Shown here: positions 1-6,455 of the stretch, in pieces
Layout of the letters: each line of letters begins with the position of its first letter
Position numbering within the stretch: the first letter of the stretch is position 1
Assembly (NCBI GenBank): GCA_016296285.1
Contig: JAEDJP010000033.1
Location: 1 to 11,658, forward strand
DNA: 11,658 bases
DNA from: Bacilli bacterium
GTDB taxonomy: Bacteria > Bacillota_I > Bacilli_A > RFN20 > CAG-826
Direction: 5' to 3'
The notes under the pieces: generated by a model
What the model was told of the DNA's origin: nothing
The model's database searches: none
The model's input: only the letters and a program-made list of their open reading frames with translations
Position numbers and translations under genes: made by a program

Positions 1-324
1 GAAGGTTTGCCCCATGAAGATGATTTCGAGGCCGTCCTTGCGGTAAAGGCCTTGGATCCCCTCGATGGCCGCGCGGGCGCCGAGGTAGGAACCCCCGATG
101 CCGCAGACGACGAGAACCTCGAAGTTCTCGCGGATATAGGCCGCCGCTTTCTGGATGCGGGCGAATTCCTCTTTGTCGTAGGTGTTGGGATAATCCGCCC
201 AGCCGAGGTAGTCGGAACCCTCGAGGCTGCGGACGCGGATGCCCTCGTTGATTTGGGCGACTTCCTTGGCGTAGGAAGCATAGGACACATCGCGCAAGAC
301 ATGCGCATCAGAGACTTTGATCAT
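1..324 (-). CDS. pgi: Glucose-6-phosphate isomerase, N-terminal part (cut by window edge)
   Basis: Cytosolic enzyme that interconverts glucose 6-phosphate and fructose 6-phosphate in glycolysis. Only the first 108 residues lie in the window; bacterial family members are about 450-550 residues, so the active-site Glu/His/Lys residues are outside. The visible part carries the family's N-terminal glycine-rich motif GIGGSYLGAR at residues 75-84, followed by AAIEG, which binds the sugar phosphate region. The ATG at 324 is preceded by AAAGGA about eight bases upstream, which fixes the start. It overlaps the end of the S1-domain gene by 17 bases, so the two are translated from one message and probably coupled. 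It is the last gene seen of a four-gene operon. Identification is secure from the motif; nothing can be said of its C-terminus or what follows. Confidence 0.95.
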   Translation of the reverse strand, partial: MIKVSDAHVLRDVSYASYAKEVAQINEGIRVRSLEGSDYLGWADYPNTYDKEEFARIQKAAAYIRENFEVLVVCGIGGSYLGARAAIEGIQGLYRKDGLEIIFMGQTF

Positions 325-691
325 GAAAATCGTTTCCTTTCGTTTGGCTGGCCTCCTCGATCCAAGCGGGGAGAGCCTTTTCCAAGGCCTCGAAGGAGAC
401 CTCGGGAGAGGATACGGCCTCGTGGGCGAACACGTGGCGGCGATCGGAAGATTCCATGCGTTTCAGCGAGACGCGCACGGTTCCTTTCGCCTCATCGACG
501 TCGATGACTTTCACGGAATAGATGCTCCCCACCTTCACGAAGCTCGTGAAATGGCGGATGAATTTGTAAGAGATCTCGCTGATGTGGAGCAATCCCGTCC
601 AGCCCTCGTCGAAAAGGAGAATCGCATAAGTCTGGCAGACGCGGACGACCGTTCCGGTGTGGATCTCGCCGACGCTTGGCAACGGACTCAT
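308..691 (-). CDS. S1-domain RNA-binding protein (CvfD/YugI, general stress protein 13 type)
   Basis: A 127-residue protein with a single S1 (OB-fold) RNA-binding domain at about residues 6-76, from VGEIHTGTVV through GLLHISEIS to VSLKRM, followed by a charged tail of roughly 50 residues. Size and architecture match the small S1 proteins of Bacilli (YugI, CvfD), which associate with ribosomes and act in post-transcriptional or virulence control; that role is family knowledge and is not shown here. The ATG at 691 has a strong AGGAGG site seven bases upstream and overlaps the ispD stop as ATGA. The downstream pgi start lies inside its last codons. In other Bacilli this gene also commonly neighbours pgi, which supports the assignment. 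An alternative reading is a generic polynucleotide phosphorylase-type S1 fragment, but there is no catalytic domain. Confidence 0.85.
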   Translation of the reverse strand: MSPLPSVGEIHTGTVVRVCQTYAILLFDEGWTGLLHISEISYKFIRHFTSFVKVGSIYSVKVIDVDEAKGTVRVSLKRMESSDRRHVFAHEAVSSPEVSFEALEKALPAWIEEASQTKGNDFHDQSL

Positions 692-1395
692 AGGTTCCTC
701 CTTCCCTCGAAATAGCTCGCAAGGTCAAACCGGGTCGTGATCTTCACGTTTTCCCGGCTTCCCGGCACGATTGCGATTTCGTGCCCGCGAGATTTTACCA
801 AACTTGCGTCGTCCGTGAAATCGTCGATTCGATTTCTTTTGGCCGCGTGCTCGAAGGACGAGGAGAGGATGGAGAACTGGAACGTCTGGGGCGTCTGGGC
901 GAGATAGATCTCTTTCCGGGGCAGATAACGATCCGCTTTGTCCCCGAAAGAGCTCTCGATCACGGAGTCGGTCGAGGGGATCGCCGTGACCGCGGCCCCG
1001 GTTTTGTAAGCCGCGTCGAAATTGGCTTTCACGACGCGCGGGTCGATGAGGGGACGGTCCCCGTCGTGAACGAGGACGAGGGCGTTCCCCGGCAAGGCGA
1101 TGTCGCGCAGATAAAGGATGCCTTCGTAGACGCTGCGTTCCCGGGTCTTGCCTCCGGGGATGATGGCCTTGACTTTCGGGATGCGGTAACGGGAGACGAG
1201 ATCCAGGGTTTTCTTGACGGTGCCGTCCTTCGTCACCACGTAGATTTCTTCGATGTCGGGGCACGCGGAAAGGCCCTCGAGGGTCACCGCGATCATCGGG
1301 CGATCCCCAAGAGGGACGAATTGCTTGGGCTCGTTTCCCCCAAAACGTTCTCCGGATCCCCCAAAGAGGACCAGGGCCACATGACGGATTTCCAT
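688..1395 (-). CDS. ispD: IspD/TarI-family cytidylyltransferase
   Basis: A 235-residue CTP:sugar/polyol-phosphate cytidylyltransferase. In the IspD reading it makes CDP-methylerythritol in the MEP isoprenoid pathway; in the TarI reading it makes CDP-ribitol for wall polymers. Visible motifs are the nucleotide loop FGGSGERFGG (11-20) with PKQF (Lys24), HDGDRP (110-115), R160, QTPQTF (167-172), DDASLV (195-200) and NVKIT (216-220), so all the expected catalytic/binding blocks are present. The GG at 12-13 and KITTRFDL resemble TarI, while the length fits either. HDGDRP replaces the usual HDAARP. The ATG at 1395 starts one base after the HAD gene stop and has only a weak ribosome site, implying coupling; the end overlaps the S1 gene by four bases. 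The family is certain; the substrate is not, and no MEP or teichoic neighbour decides it. Confidence 0.85.
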   Translation of the reverse strand: MEIRHVALVLFGGSGERFGGNEPKQFVPLGDRPMIAVTLEGLSACPDIEEIYVVTKDGTVKKTLDLVSRYRIPKVKAIIPGGKTRERSVYEGILYLRDIALPGNALVLVHDGDRPLIDPRVVKANFDAAYKTGAAVTAIPSTDSVIESSFGDKADRYLPRKEIYLAQTPQTFQFSILSSSFEHAAKRNRIDDFTDDASLVKSRGHEIAIVPGSRENVKITTRFDLASYFEGRRNL

Positions 1396-1396
1396 A

Positions 1397-2224
1397 TCAG
1401 CCGTTGTTCTCGTGCACTTTCAGGGATTCGTTGATCTCGATGCCCTGCAGGATGAGCTTCATGATCTTCTCGAGGCTCGAATCCTTGGAATAATCCGCGA
1501 CGCAGGCGTAATTGATGCGGCCATCCGCCTGCAACGTGCCGGCTTTTTCTTCCTTGCCGCGAGGATAGACCGCGATGGATTTGCCCCCGTTGCTCTTGAC
1601 GATGATCATGGAAGGAACGTCGGTGAGCCCGTCCCCGATGTAGACCATGTTGCTGTAGGGGATGCGGCGGACCGGGGTTTTCTCGTTCACCGAATCGTCG
1701 TCGTTTTGGTTCTCGACCCCTTTGCTGATGCGGAAGAAGTACTGCGTCTTCTGGGTGTAGTTGATCGCGAATTTCGGCCACACGGCCTCGCCGTTTTCGT
1801 CGAAGATGTATTCGCAACCGTAGATTTCCTTGAATTCCTTGGCGATCGAGCAACCCTCGAGGATTTCCTTGTTGCCGCTGGAGACGATGTAATGCTCGAC
1901 GAGGATCCCCCGTTCCGCGGCGTATTGGTTGATGCGCGAGAACCAGGTGGTGACCCCCGGGAAGAACTTGATGTCCTTGCCGCAGTCGGCGAGGAAGGCC
2001 TTGTCCATCTTGATGCCCTTTTCCCGGGCGACCTCGTTCATCATGAAGAGGTAGGAGAGGATCTTCTCGCATCCGGTCTTCTTGGAAAACTCCCCGGTGC
2101 GCGCCCAAAACTCCGCCGGGGTCATGCCCATGCGCGGGATGAACCCGAAGTTTTGCATGTCGGTCGTGGCGAGCGTGGAATCAAAATCGTAGAGGATGGC
2201 GCAGATGGGTTTGCGGTTCGGCAT
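1397..2224 (-). CDS. HAD-superfamily phosphatase (phosphoserine-phosphatase-like)
   Basis: A 275-residue soluble HAD hydrolase, expected to remove phosphate from a small metabolite through an aspartyl-phosphate intermediate. Motif I is DFDST at residues 13-17 (nucleophile Asp13, acid/base Asp15), motif II is the VSSGN stretch at 114-118, motif III is probably Lys159 or Lys168, and motif IV is IGDGLTD at 196-202. A helical cap of about 60 residues lies between motifs I and II, as in the SerB-like IB group. The ATG at 2224 is chosen because AAAGGA lies about nine bases upstream; a longer frame to 2269 has no ribosome site and would run over the promoter. It is first in the operon with ispD, the S1 gene and pgi. 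The substrate is unknown; its position next to the cytidylyltransferase suggests a sugar or polyol phosphate, which is inference. Confidence 0.85.
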   Translation of the reverse strand: MPNRKPICAILYDFDSTLATTDMQNFGFIPRMGMTPAEFWARTGEFSKKTGCEKILSYLFMMNEVAREKGIKMDKAFLADCGKDIKFFPGVTTWFSRINQYAAERGILVEHYIVSSGNKEILEGCSIAKEFKEIYGCEYIFDENGEAVWPKFAINYTQKTQYFFRISKGVENQNDDDSVNEKTPVRRIPYSNMVYIGDGLTDVPSMIIVKSNGGKSIAVYPRGKEEKAGTLQADGRINYACVADYSKDSSLEKIMKLILQGIEINESLKVHENNG

Positions 2225-2254
2225 CGGACAAAATCCTTTCTTGCGTGCGCACCC

Positions 2255-2283
2255 ATTATAGGCGCGCAAGGAAAAACGGTCAA
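2255..2283 (-). promoter_or_regulatory. Promoter of the HAD-ispD-S1-pgi operon
   Basis: On the minus strand TTGACC (2283-2278), a 17-base spacer and a perfect TATAAT (2260-2255) lie about 30 bases upstream of the HAD start codon. The leader contains the AAAGGA ribosome site. This is the best sigma-A-type match in the region. Confidence 0.8.
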
Positions 2284-2301
2284 TTTTCGCCCTTCCCGAG
2301 T

Positions 2302-2330
2302 TTGCAACGGAACGGTTTTGACACTATTCT
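2302..2330 (+). promoter_or_regulatory. Promoter of the LemA-like gene, predicted leaderless
   Basis: TTGCAA (2302-2307), 17-base spacer, TATTCT (2325-2330), then exactly seven bases to the ATG at 2338. Transcription would begin at or next to the start codon, and no Shine-Dalgarno sequence is present. The same geometry occurs before the gene at 9421. It is divergent from, and does not overlap, the minus-strand promoter at 2255-2283. Confidence 0.6.
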
Positions 2331-2337
2331 TTATGCC

Positions 2338-2865
2338 ATGAAACCATGGCAAGTGATTCTCCTCATCGGCATGATCGCGTTTTTCCTCTATTTCATCGTC
2401 CTGCTTTTCGTCGCGGGGCATGGGATCGAGTTCGCCCATAGCCTTCGCGTGCGGACGAAAGCCCTTTTGACCGTCATGAGCGAGAAGCGCCGCCTTTTGC
2501 TGCTTCTTGATGACGAATTGCGCCGTTTCGGCATTCCCTTTGGGGCCCAAGACGAGACGTGCCTCTCCGGGGTCAAGACGATGAATCTCACCTCCGTGCA
2601 TTACGAAGACGTCAAAAAGGCCCTTTCGATGCTCGGGGAAGCCGAGACCCGCCTTGCCTTCCTTGCCCATGACCGCCAAGAAATCCTGAAAGACCCGCAA
2701 TACGCGGAATGGGTCGCGACCCTCGCGGAAATCGACCGCTCGATCCGCCAAGGCACGAGCTCGTACAACATGGACGTCGCCGCCCTCAACTATTGGGTTT
2801 CCATCCCCCTCGCGGGATGGGTCAATATCCTGTTCGGGATCCGCAAACGCGACCCCATCGTCTAG
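2338..2865 (+). CDS. LemA-like membrane-anchored helical protein
   Basis: A 175-residue protein with one N-terminal hydrophobic segment (about residues 5-27, from WQVILL to LLFVAG), followed by a long soluble region predicted helical by its composition, with a final YNxxVxxLN motif (143-151) and a proline-containing end. That layout (TM anchor, helical bundle, YN..V..xN..I...P) is typical of LemA-family proteins, which are about 180-200 residues and whose function is not well defined. The usual LemA N-terminal RxxVDxAWxQVD block is not clear, so this is a divergent or only structurally similar member. The start at 2338 is preferred over an in-frame upstream ATG at 2245 because the membrane segment begins here and the promoter ends seven bases before it. 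It converges on the ABC-F gene, sharing a CTAG at the stops. Confidence 0.55.
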   Translation: MKPWQVILLIGMIAFFLYFIVLLFVAGHGIEFAHSLRVRTKALLTVMSEKRRLLLLLDDELRRFGIPFGAQDETCLSGVKTMNLTSVHYEDVKKALSMLGEAETRLAFLAHDRQEILKDPQYAEWVATLAEIDRSIRQGTSSYNMDVAALNYWVSIPLAGWVNILFGIRKRDPIV

Positions 2866-4394
2866 AACGTCATCTCGTAATCGACCAAGCCGTCGTAGAA
2901 ATCCTTCTCGTGGGAAACGAGGATCACCGCGCCCGGGAACGAGGAAATCGCCTCGAACAGGGCGTCTTTTGCTTTTTGGTCCAGGTGGTTCGTTGGCTCG
3001 TCGAGGATGAGGAAGTTCGATTTCCTCAACGTCATGAGGGCGAAGCGCGCCTTCGTGACTTCCCCGCCGGAAAGCTCTTTCATCGGGCGCAAAGCGAGTT
3101 CCTTCCGGACCCCGACCTTGCCAAGGCACGTCCGGATTTCCGTGTTCGTGAGGGAAGGATAGGCGGCGTGAATGAAATCGAACGGGGACAGGGACAAGTC
3201 GATTTGCTCGTCTTGGGAATACTCGTTGATGACCGTTCCATCCAGAAACTTATAGGTGCCAGCCAACGCGGGAATCTTGCCCAAAACCGTCTTCAAAAAA
3301 GTCGTTTTACCCACCCCGTTCTGGCCTAAAATCGCAATTTTCTCTCCCTTTTTCAAAAGGAAACGGATGCCTTTGAGCAACGGTTCCCCATACCCGATGG
3401 AAAGGTCTTCCACGACGAGGGGTTTCTCCCCGACGTCGTGGGTGAACGGGAAGGAAAAATGGACGGATCCCGCCTCTTTCGAGGGCGGTTCCATGCGTTC
3501 GAGATGGGCGAGCCTAGCCCGATGGGATTTCGCGGCCTTCGCGCTGGTGGCCCGGACGATGTGCTTCGCGATGAAATCTTCTTCCTTCTTGATGTAACGC
3601 TGCTGGGCGGCGTAATTCTTCGCGTATTGCTCCTTGTCGAGCTCATGCTGAAGGAGATATTCCTCGAAGGTCCCCTTGTAACGCGTGACGGTCTGGTTCT
3701 CAAGGCAAAGGGTGACTTTCGCGATCTTCGAGAGGAAGGCCTCGTCATGGGAAACGACGAGGAAGGCGTTGGGATAGGAATCAAGATACGCGCTAAGCCA
3801 GGCGACTTGGTTTTGGTCAAGGAAGTTCGTCGGCTCGTCCATGATGAGGACGTCCTTTTCTTCAAGGAGCATCTTCGCGAGATATGCTTTTTCCCTCTGG
3901 CCGCTTGAAAGGAGAGCCAAGGGCTTCTCGAGGTCGCGCGGGTCGAAGCCAAGGCCATCGGTAAGACGCCCGACTTTTTCCTGAAGGCTATAGAAATCGC
4001 TTTGCTCAAGCTCGTCCCCGAGGCGCATGGCCTTGTCCAGAAGGGCTTCGTAGCCGTCTTCCCCATAGGCCGCTTTCTCGTAGAGCTCTTGCATCCGGCG
4101 TTCCTTGTCGAAAAGGTCCTGATACACCCCGTAGAGGTATTCCTTGACGGGCATGTCGTTTTTGACCTTCAGCTGCTGATCGAGATAGCTGAAGGTGACA
4201 TGGGGTTCCCAAGACACGCTTCCGCGGTCGGGACGCAACTCGCCGACGATGAGGGAAAGGAGGGTCGTTTTGCCAGACCCGTTGACCCCGACGAGGACGC
4301 AGTGTTCCCCGTGATTCAGCTTGAATGAGACGTTCCGGTAGAGTTCTTTGTCGCTGTAATTGAAACAAAGGTCTTTCACTTCGAGCAGTGCCAT
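2862..4394 (-). CDS. ABC-F family ATPase (ribosome-associated)
   Basis: A 510-residue protein with two ABC ATPase domains and no membrane segments, the ABC-F layout. Domain 1 has Walker A GVNGSGKT (36-43), signature LSSGQ (162-166), Walker B LIMDEP (183-188) and H-loop His216. A basic, helical linker follows (about 245-305), the P-site tRNA interaction motif region of the family. Domain 2 has Walker A GQNGVGKT (357-364), LSGGE (441-445), LILDEP (462-467) and His495. ABC-F proteins bind the ribosomal E site; some act in translation of difficult sequences and others give resistance to ribosome-targeting antibiotics. The sequence alone does not say which. No leader peptide for attenuation was found upstream. 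The ATG at 4394 lacks a clear ribosome site. Its stop TAG shares CTAG with the LemA-like gene, so no terminator separates the two. Confidence 0.92.
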   Translation of the reverse strand: MALLEVKDLCFNYSDKELYRNVSFKLNHGEHCVLVGVNGSGKTTLLSLIVGELRPDRGSVSWEPHVTFSYLDQQLKVKNDMPVKEYLYGVYQDLFDKERRMQELYEKAAYGEDGYEALLDKAMRLGDELEQSDFYSLQEKVGRLTDGLGFDPRDLEKPLALLSSGQREKAYLAKMLLEEKDVLIMDEPTNFLDQNQVAWLSAYLDSYPNAFLVVSHDEAFLSKIAKVTLCLENQTVTRYKGTFEEYLLQHELDKEQYAKNYAAQQRYIKKEEDFIAKHIVRATSAKAAKSHRARLAHLERMEPPSKEAGSVHFSFPFTHDVGEKPLVVEDLSIGYGEPLLKGIRFLLKKGEKIAILGQNGVGKTTFLKTVLGKIPALAGTYKFLDGTVINEYSQDEQIDLSLSPFDFIHAAYPSLTNTEIRTCLGKVGVRKELALRPMKELSGGEVTKARFALMTLRKSNFLILDEPTNHLDQKAKDALFEAISSFPGAVILVSHEKDFYDGLVDYEMTF

Positions 4395-4401
4395 GTGGCC
4401 T

Positions 4402-4430
4402 AGTCTACCATAGAAAACGCGCGCGCATAA
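4402..4430 (-). promoter_or_regulatory. Possible promoter of the ABC-F gene
   Basis: On the minus strand TAGACT (4407-4402) sits seven bases before the ATG with a weak TTATGC 17 bases further upstream; an alternative is TATGGT (4412-4407) with TTCCTT (4435-4430), also at 17 bases. Either would give no leader or a leader of a few bases without a ribosome site. The -35 matches are poor, so this is tentative. Confidence 0.3.
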
Positions 4431-4472
4431 AGGAAACAGGGGATGCGTATGCCTTTTTTTTGGGTCGAAAAC

Positions 4473-4513
4473 TTGAAAGCGGTTTCGGAAAGCGCTATCG
4501 AAAACGCTTACAC
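4473..4513 (+). promoter_or_regulatory. Three tandem cre-like (LacI/CcpA-family) operator sequences
   Basis: Three overlapping matches to the catabolite-responsive pattern TGNAANCGNWWNCA: TTGAAAGCGGTTTCGG (4473-4488), CGGAAAGCGCTATCGA (4486-4501) and TCGAAAACGCTTACAC (4498-4513). The last, read on the other strand, is TGTAAGCGTTTTCG, within one base of a classical site. The core CG steps are 13 and 12 bases apart. The cluster lies upstream of the promoter of the 50-residue ORF (about -50 to -85) and also behind the divergent ABC-F gene. CcpA or another LacI-family protein is the likely binder, by family knowledge. Confidence 0.55.
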
Positions 4514-4524
4514 AAGCAAACCCC

Positions 4525-4552
4525 TTGCACGGCGTTTTCCTAGGGTTATAAC
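4525..4552 (+). promoter_or_regulatory. Promoter of the 50-residue small ORF
   Basis: TTGCAC (4525-4530), 16-base spacer and TATAAC (4547-4552), placing the start of transcription near 4559 and giving a leader of about 45 bases that holds the AAGGAGGT ribosome site. The cre-like cluster is directly upstream. Confidence 0.65.
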
Positions 4553-4603
4553 AGTGGCGGTTCTCGAAAAGAGGACCCTAAAAACAAAGAAGGAGGTCTT
4601 GTC

Positions 4604-4756
4604 ATGAACAATCTAGAACAAGAACACTGCTACACCGAACGCCTTGTCGGTCTTGCGGAATCTGGGTTCCACTTCACTCCGATTGATCCTTCGGAAGACT
4701 CTTCGAAAGAAGAAGAGGAGAACGACGGATACCTCGGGCTTTACGAGGCCCGTTGA
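4604..4756 (+). CDS. Small acidic protein, 50 residues, unknown function
   Basis: An intact frame of 50 codons from ATG 4604 to TGA 4754-4756. It begins MNNLEQEHCYTERLVGLAES, continues through GFHFTPIDPSEDSS and has a strongly acidic run KEEEEND before ending in LGLYEAR. There is no membrane segment or signal peptide, so it should be cytosolic. Evidence that it is real: a near-perfect AAGGAGGT ribosome site (4590-4597) seven bases before the ATG, a promoter at 4525-4552, and a factor-independent terminator at 4778-4802 just after the stop, making a self-contained monocistronic unit. I do not recognise the family. Its cre-like upstream sites suggest control by carbon status, which is inference. 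It is too short for ordinary gene calling and could be missed in databases. Confidence 0.65.
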   Translation: MNNLEQEHCYTERLVGLAESGFHFTPIDPSEDSSKEEEENDGYLGLYEAR

Positions 4757-4777
4757 TCCGGAGCGAATGCCCAATCT

Positions 4778-4802
4778 AGCCACTCGAAAGGGTGGCTTTT
4801 TT
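4778..4802 (+). terminator. Terminator of the small ORF
   Basis: AGCCAC (4778-4783), an eight-base loop and GTGGCT (4792-4797), followed by six T. It stands 21 bases after the small ORF stop and ends that transcript before the convergent lipoprotein gene. Confidence 0.85.
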
Positions 4803-4806
4803 CATG

Positions 4807-4832
4807 AAAAAAGGGATGGGGGTCCCATCCCT
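4807..4832 (-). terminator. Terminator of the lipoprotein gene
   Basis: Read on the minus strand, AGGGATGGG (4832-4824), a three-base loop and CCCATCCCT (4820-4812) are followed by a run of T (4812-4807). It lies 13 bases after the lipoprotein stop codon, back to back with the terminator of the small ORF. Confidence 0.85.
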
Positions 4833-4844
4833 GCGATGGTTTTC

Positions 4845-6272
4845 TTAGATTTGCGGCGTTCCCGCGATGATGAAGGAAATGAAATCCTTGACCAAGGATT
4901 TGAGCTCGTCGCCATTCAGGCAACTCTCGACGAGGGTCAAGGAATCGATTCTCGCGCCTAAATCGGTTTCGGGGTTTGCCTTGATGTCGTCGTAAGGACG
5001 GGCGAAGTAGCGGCAGATATCGAGGACGATGGCGCGATTCTCCTCGGTGACCTCGCAAGCATCGATGAGGTTATCAACGATCGTCATGTATCCCATGTAA
5101 TCGAGGCAGAGATTGGGGTCGACGCGGTAGTTCGTGAAAGTCAACGTGACCTCCGGGTTCACTTGGATCTTGGCGTTTTGGATGTAGTCATCCGCGGTTT
5201 CGAGGGGTTTCAACGTTCGGAAGGAGCTGGAGTAGAGGAAGTCATCGCGTTCGGAACTTGCGATGTGGTAGAGCTTTCGGGCCTTGGGGGTGTCGTGAGT
5301 CCAAGGATCCTCGAAATCGAGGCCGAAATCGGAGAAGGTCTTGCTCACGTCGGTGACGCTTGTGATGGGATCTTGATACGCGGCCGTGACGTAATAGACC
5401 GTGTTGTCATCGATCAAGTCCGAGGTGAATGGAGAGGATGTTCTTTCGAGGAATTCCGAGAATGTGACCTCGGATTTCGTTTGAGACGCGATGATCTCCG
5501 CACAACGATCCTTCGTGATCTGGCCGATCGTTTCGATGGAATTCTCGGGGTTTCCGTTCTCGATTTGGAAGGTGCTGACGAAGTGGCGGCCATCCTGCAT
5601 GAACTTCTCGGTGCAGTCGTAGTACATTTGCCCGGACGGAGTCCCCACATAGAGGTATTGCCCCGGCACCGCGATATTCACGATCTTCCAGAAGTCGGAA
5701 TAGGCAAGGCCGTAAGAGAAGACGCCGTTCTCGTTCTCTTGGACGTAGAAGAACGTAAGGCTCGAAATGTTGCCACTATCATCATTGAAAAACTCGTAGT
5801 AGGCCATTTCATCCCCGTTCAGGTAGAAACCGGTATAAAGATTGGATAATTCGTCCTGGACGTATTGGTTGGCATCCGCGATGTCCGAGACGGCAAGGAG
5901 TTGATTTTGGAGGTTGAAAATATTGCTCGCGACGATGTATTCCCCATTGGCCAGCGGTTGCTCGCCCGACTTTTTGGCCTCAAAGGAGCCGATATCGAAC
6001 CCAAGGACATTGTCGTTGCTCGCGACGATGGCATTGCGTCTTTGTTTAGGGGTCTGAGAATGGGATTCCGATTTGAGGACGTGCGAGGACATCCGCATCA
6101 TCTTCTGAACTTTTTCGGAATACCCGTTGAGATCGGTGTAGCGGGTGGAATAACCGTAGTCGTTCCTCTCGGGGTCTTTCGAGGATTCGCTTGAGGGGTT
6201 TGGTTTCGGGTCTCCTGCGCAGGAGGCCAGCAAAAGCAAGGACAGGCTCAAGGTCAAGATCGGATTCTTCAT
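4845..6272 (-). CDS. Predicted surface lipoprotein, unknown function
   Basis: A 475-residue protein with a bacterial lipoprotein signal: MKNPILTLSLSLLLLASC, lipobox LASC with the lipidated cysteine at residue 18, then a short Ser/Pro/Asp-rich linker (to about 40). The mature part is acidic, rich in Tyr, Asn, Ser and Thr, and has no further membrane segment, so it should sit on the outer face of the membrane. I see no known enzymatic motif. Similar uncharacterised lipoproteins are common in gut Bacilli and are often lineage specific; a substrate-binding or cell-surface role is possible but unsupported. No Shine-Dalgarno sequence precedes the ATG at 6272 (the upstream bases are GCGTGGCAAC), which is odd; the signal peptide nonetheless argues for this start. 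It is a single gene ended by its own terminator. Confidence 0.8.
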   Translation of the reverse strand: MKNPILTLSLSLLLLASCAGDPKPNPSSESSKDPERNDYGYSTRYTDLNGYSEKVQKMMRMSSHVLKSESHSQTPKQRRNAIVASNDNVLGFDIGSFEAKKSGEQPLANGEYIVASNIFNLQNQLLAVSDIADANQYVQDELSNLYTGFYLNGDEMAYYEFFNDDSGNISSLTFFYVQENENGVFSYGLAYSDFWKIVNIAVPGQYLYVGTPSGQMYYDCTEKFMQDGRHFVSTFQIENGNPENSIETIGQITKDRCAEIIASQTKSEVTFSEFLERTSSPFTSDLIDDNTVYYVTAAYQDPITSVTDVSKTFSDFGLDFEDPWTHDTPKARKLYHIASSERDDFLYSSSFRTLKPLETADDYIQNAKIQVNPEVTLTFTNYRVDPNLCLDYMGYMTIVDNLIDACEVTEENRAIVLDICRYFARPYDDIKANPETDLGARIDSLTLVESCLNGDELKSLVKDFISFIIAGTPQI

Positions 6273-6416
6273 GTTGCCACGCTTTCTATGCGCAGGACGC
6301 GCATCGGATTGAATTGGTTGAATTATGGGGTCTATTTGAGCGCATTCGCCATTTCCGCGTCAAGAATGCGCCCATCCCACTTACCTTCTCCTATGAACAT
6401 CGTGGAATTCGGGCAG
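6273..6416. other. Intergenic stretch upstream of the lipoprotein gene
   Basis: The 144 bases between the tRNA terminator and the lipoprotein start must hold the lipoprotein promoter, but no convincing -35/-10 pair at 16-18 bases is seen on the minus strand; isolated TTGACG and CATAAT elements are too far apart. No RNA gene or repeat is evident. Confidence 0.4.
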
Positions 6417-6444
6417 AAAAAAACCTCGATCCGAAGACCGAGGT
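6417..6444 (-). terminator. Terminator of tRNA-Leu, with UUCG tetraloop
   Basis: On the minus strand ACCTCGGTC, loop TTCG and GATCGAGGT form a nine-pair stem closed by the very stable C(UUCG)G tetraloop, followed by seven T (6423-6417). It lies 12 bases after the tRNA 3' end. Confidence 0.92.
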
Positions 6445-6455
6445 CATTTTTCTTG

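Noticed and set aside
2318..2323. TTGACA as the -35 of the LemA-like gene
   Set aside because: A -10 at 16-18 bases would fall inside the coding region; TTGCAA at 2302 gives a correct 17-base spacing.
2245..2337. Upstream in-frame start for the LemA-like gene
   Set aside because: It would place 31 non-hydrophobic residues before the membrane anchor, lacks a ribosome site and overlaps two promoters.
4425..4461. GCATA...TATGC followed by eight T as a terminator
   Set aside because: The stem has only five pairs with an 18-base loop, and no gene on the plus strand ends here.
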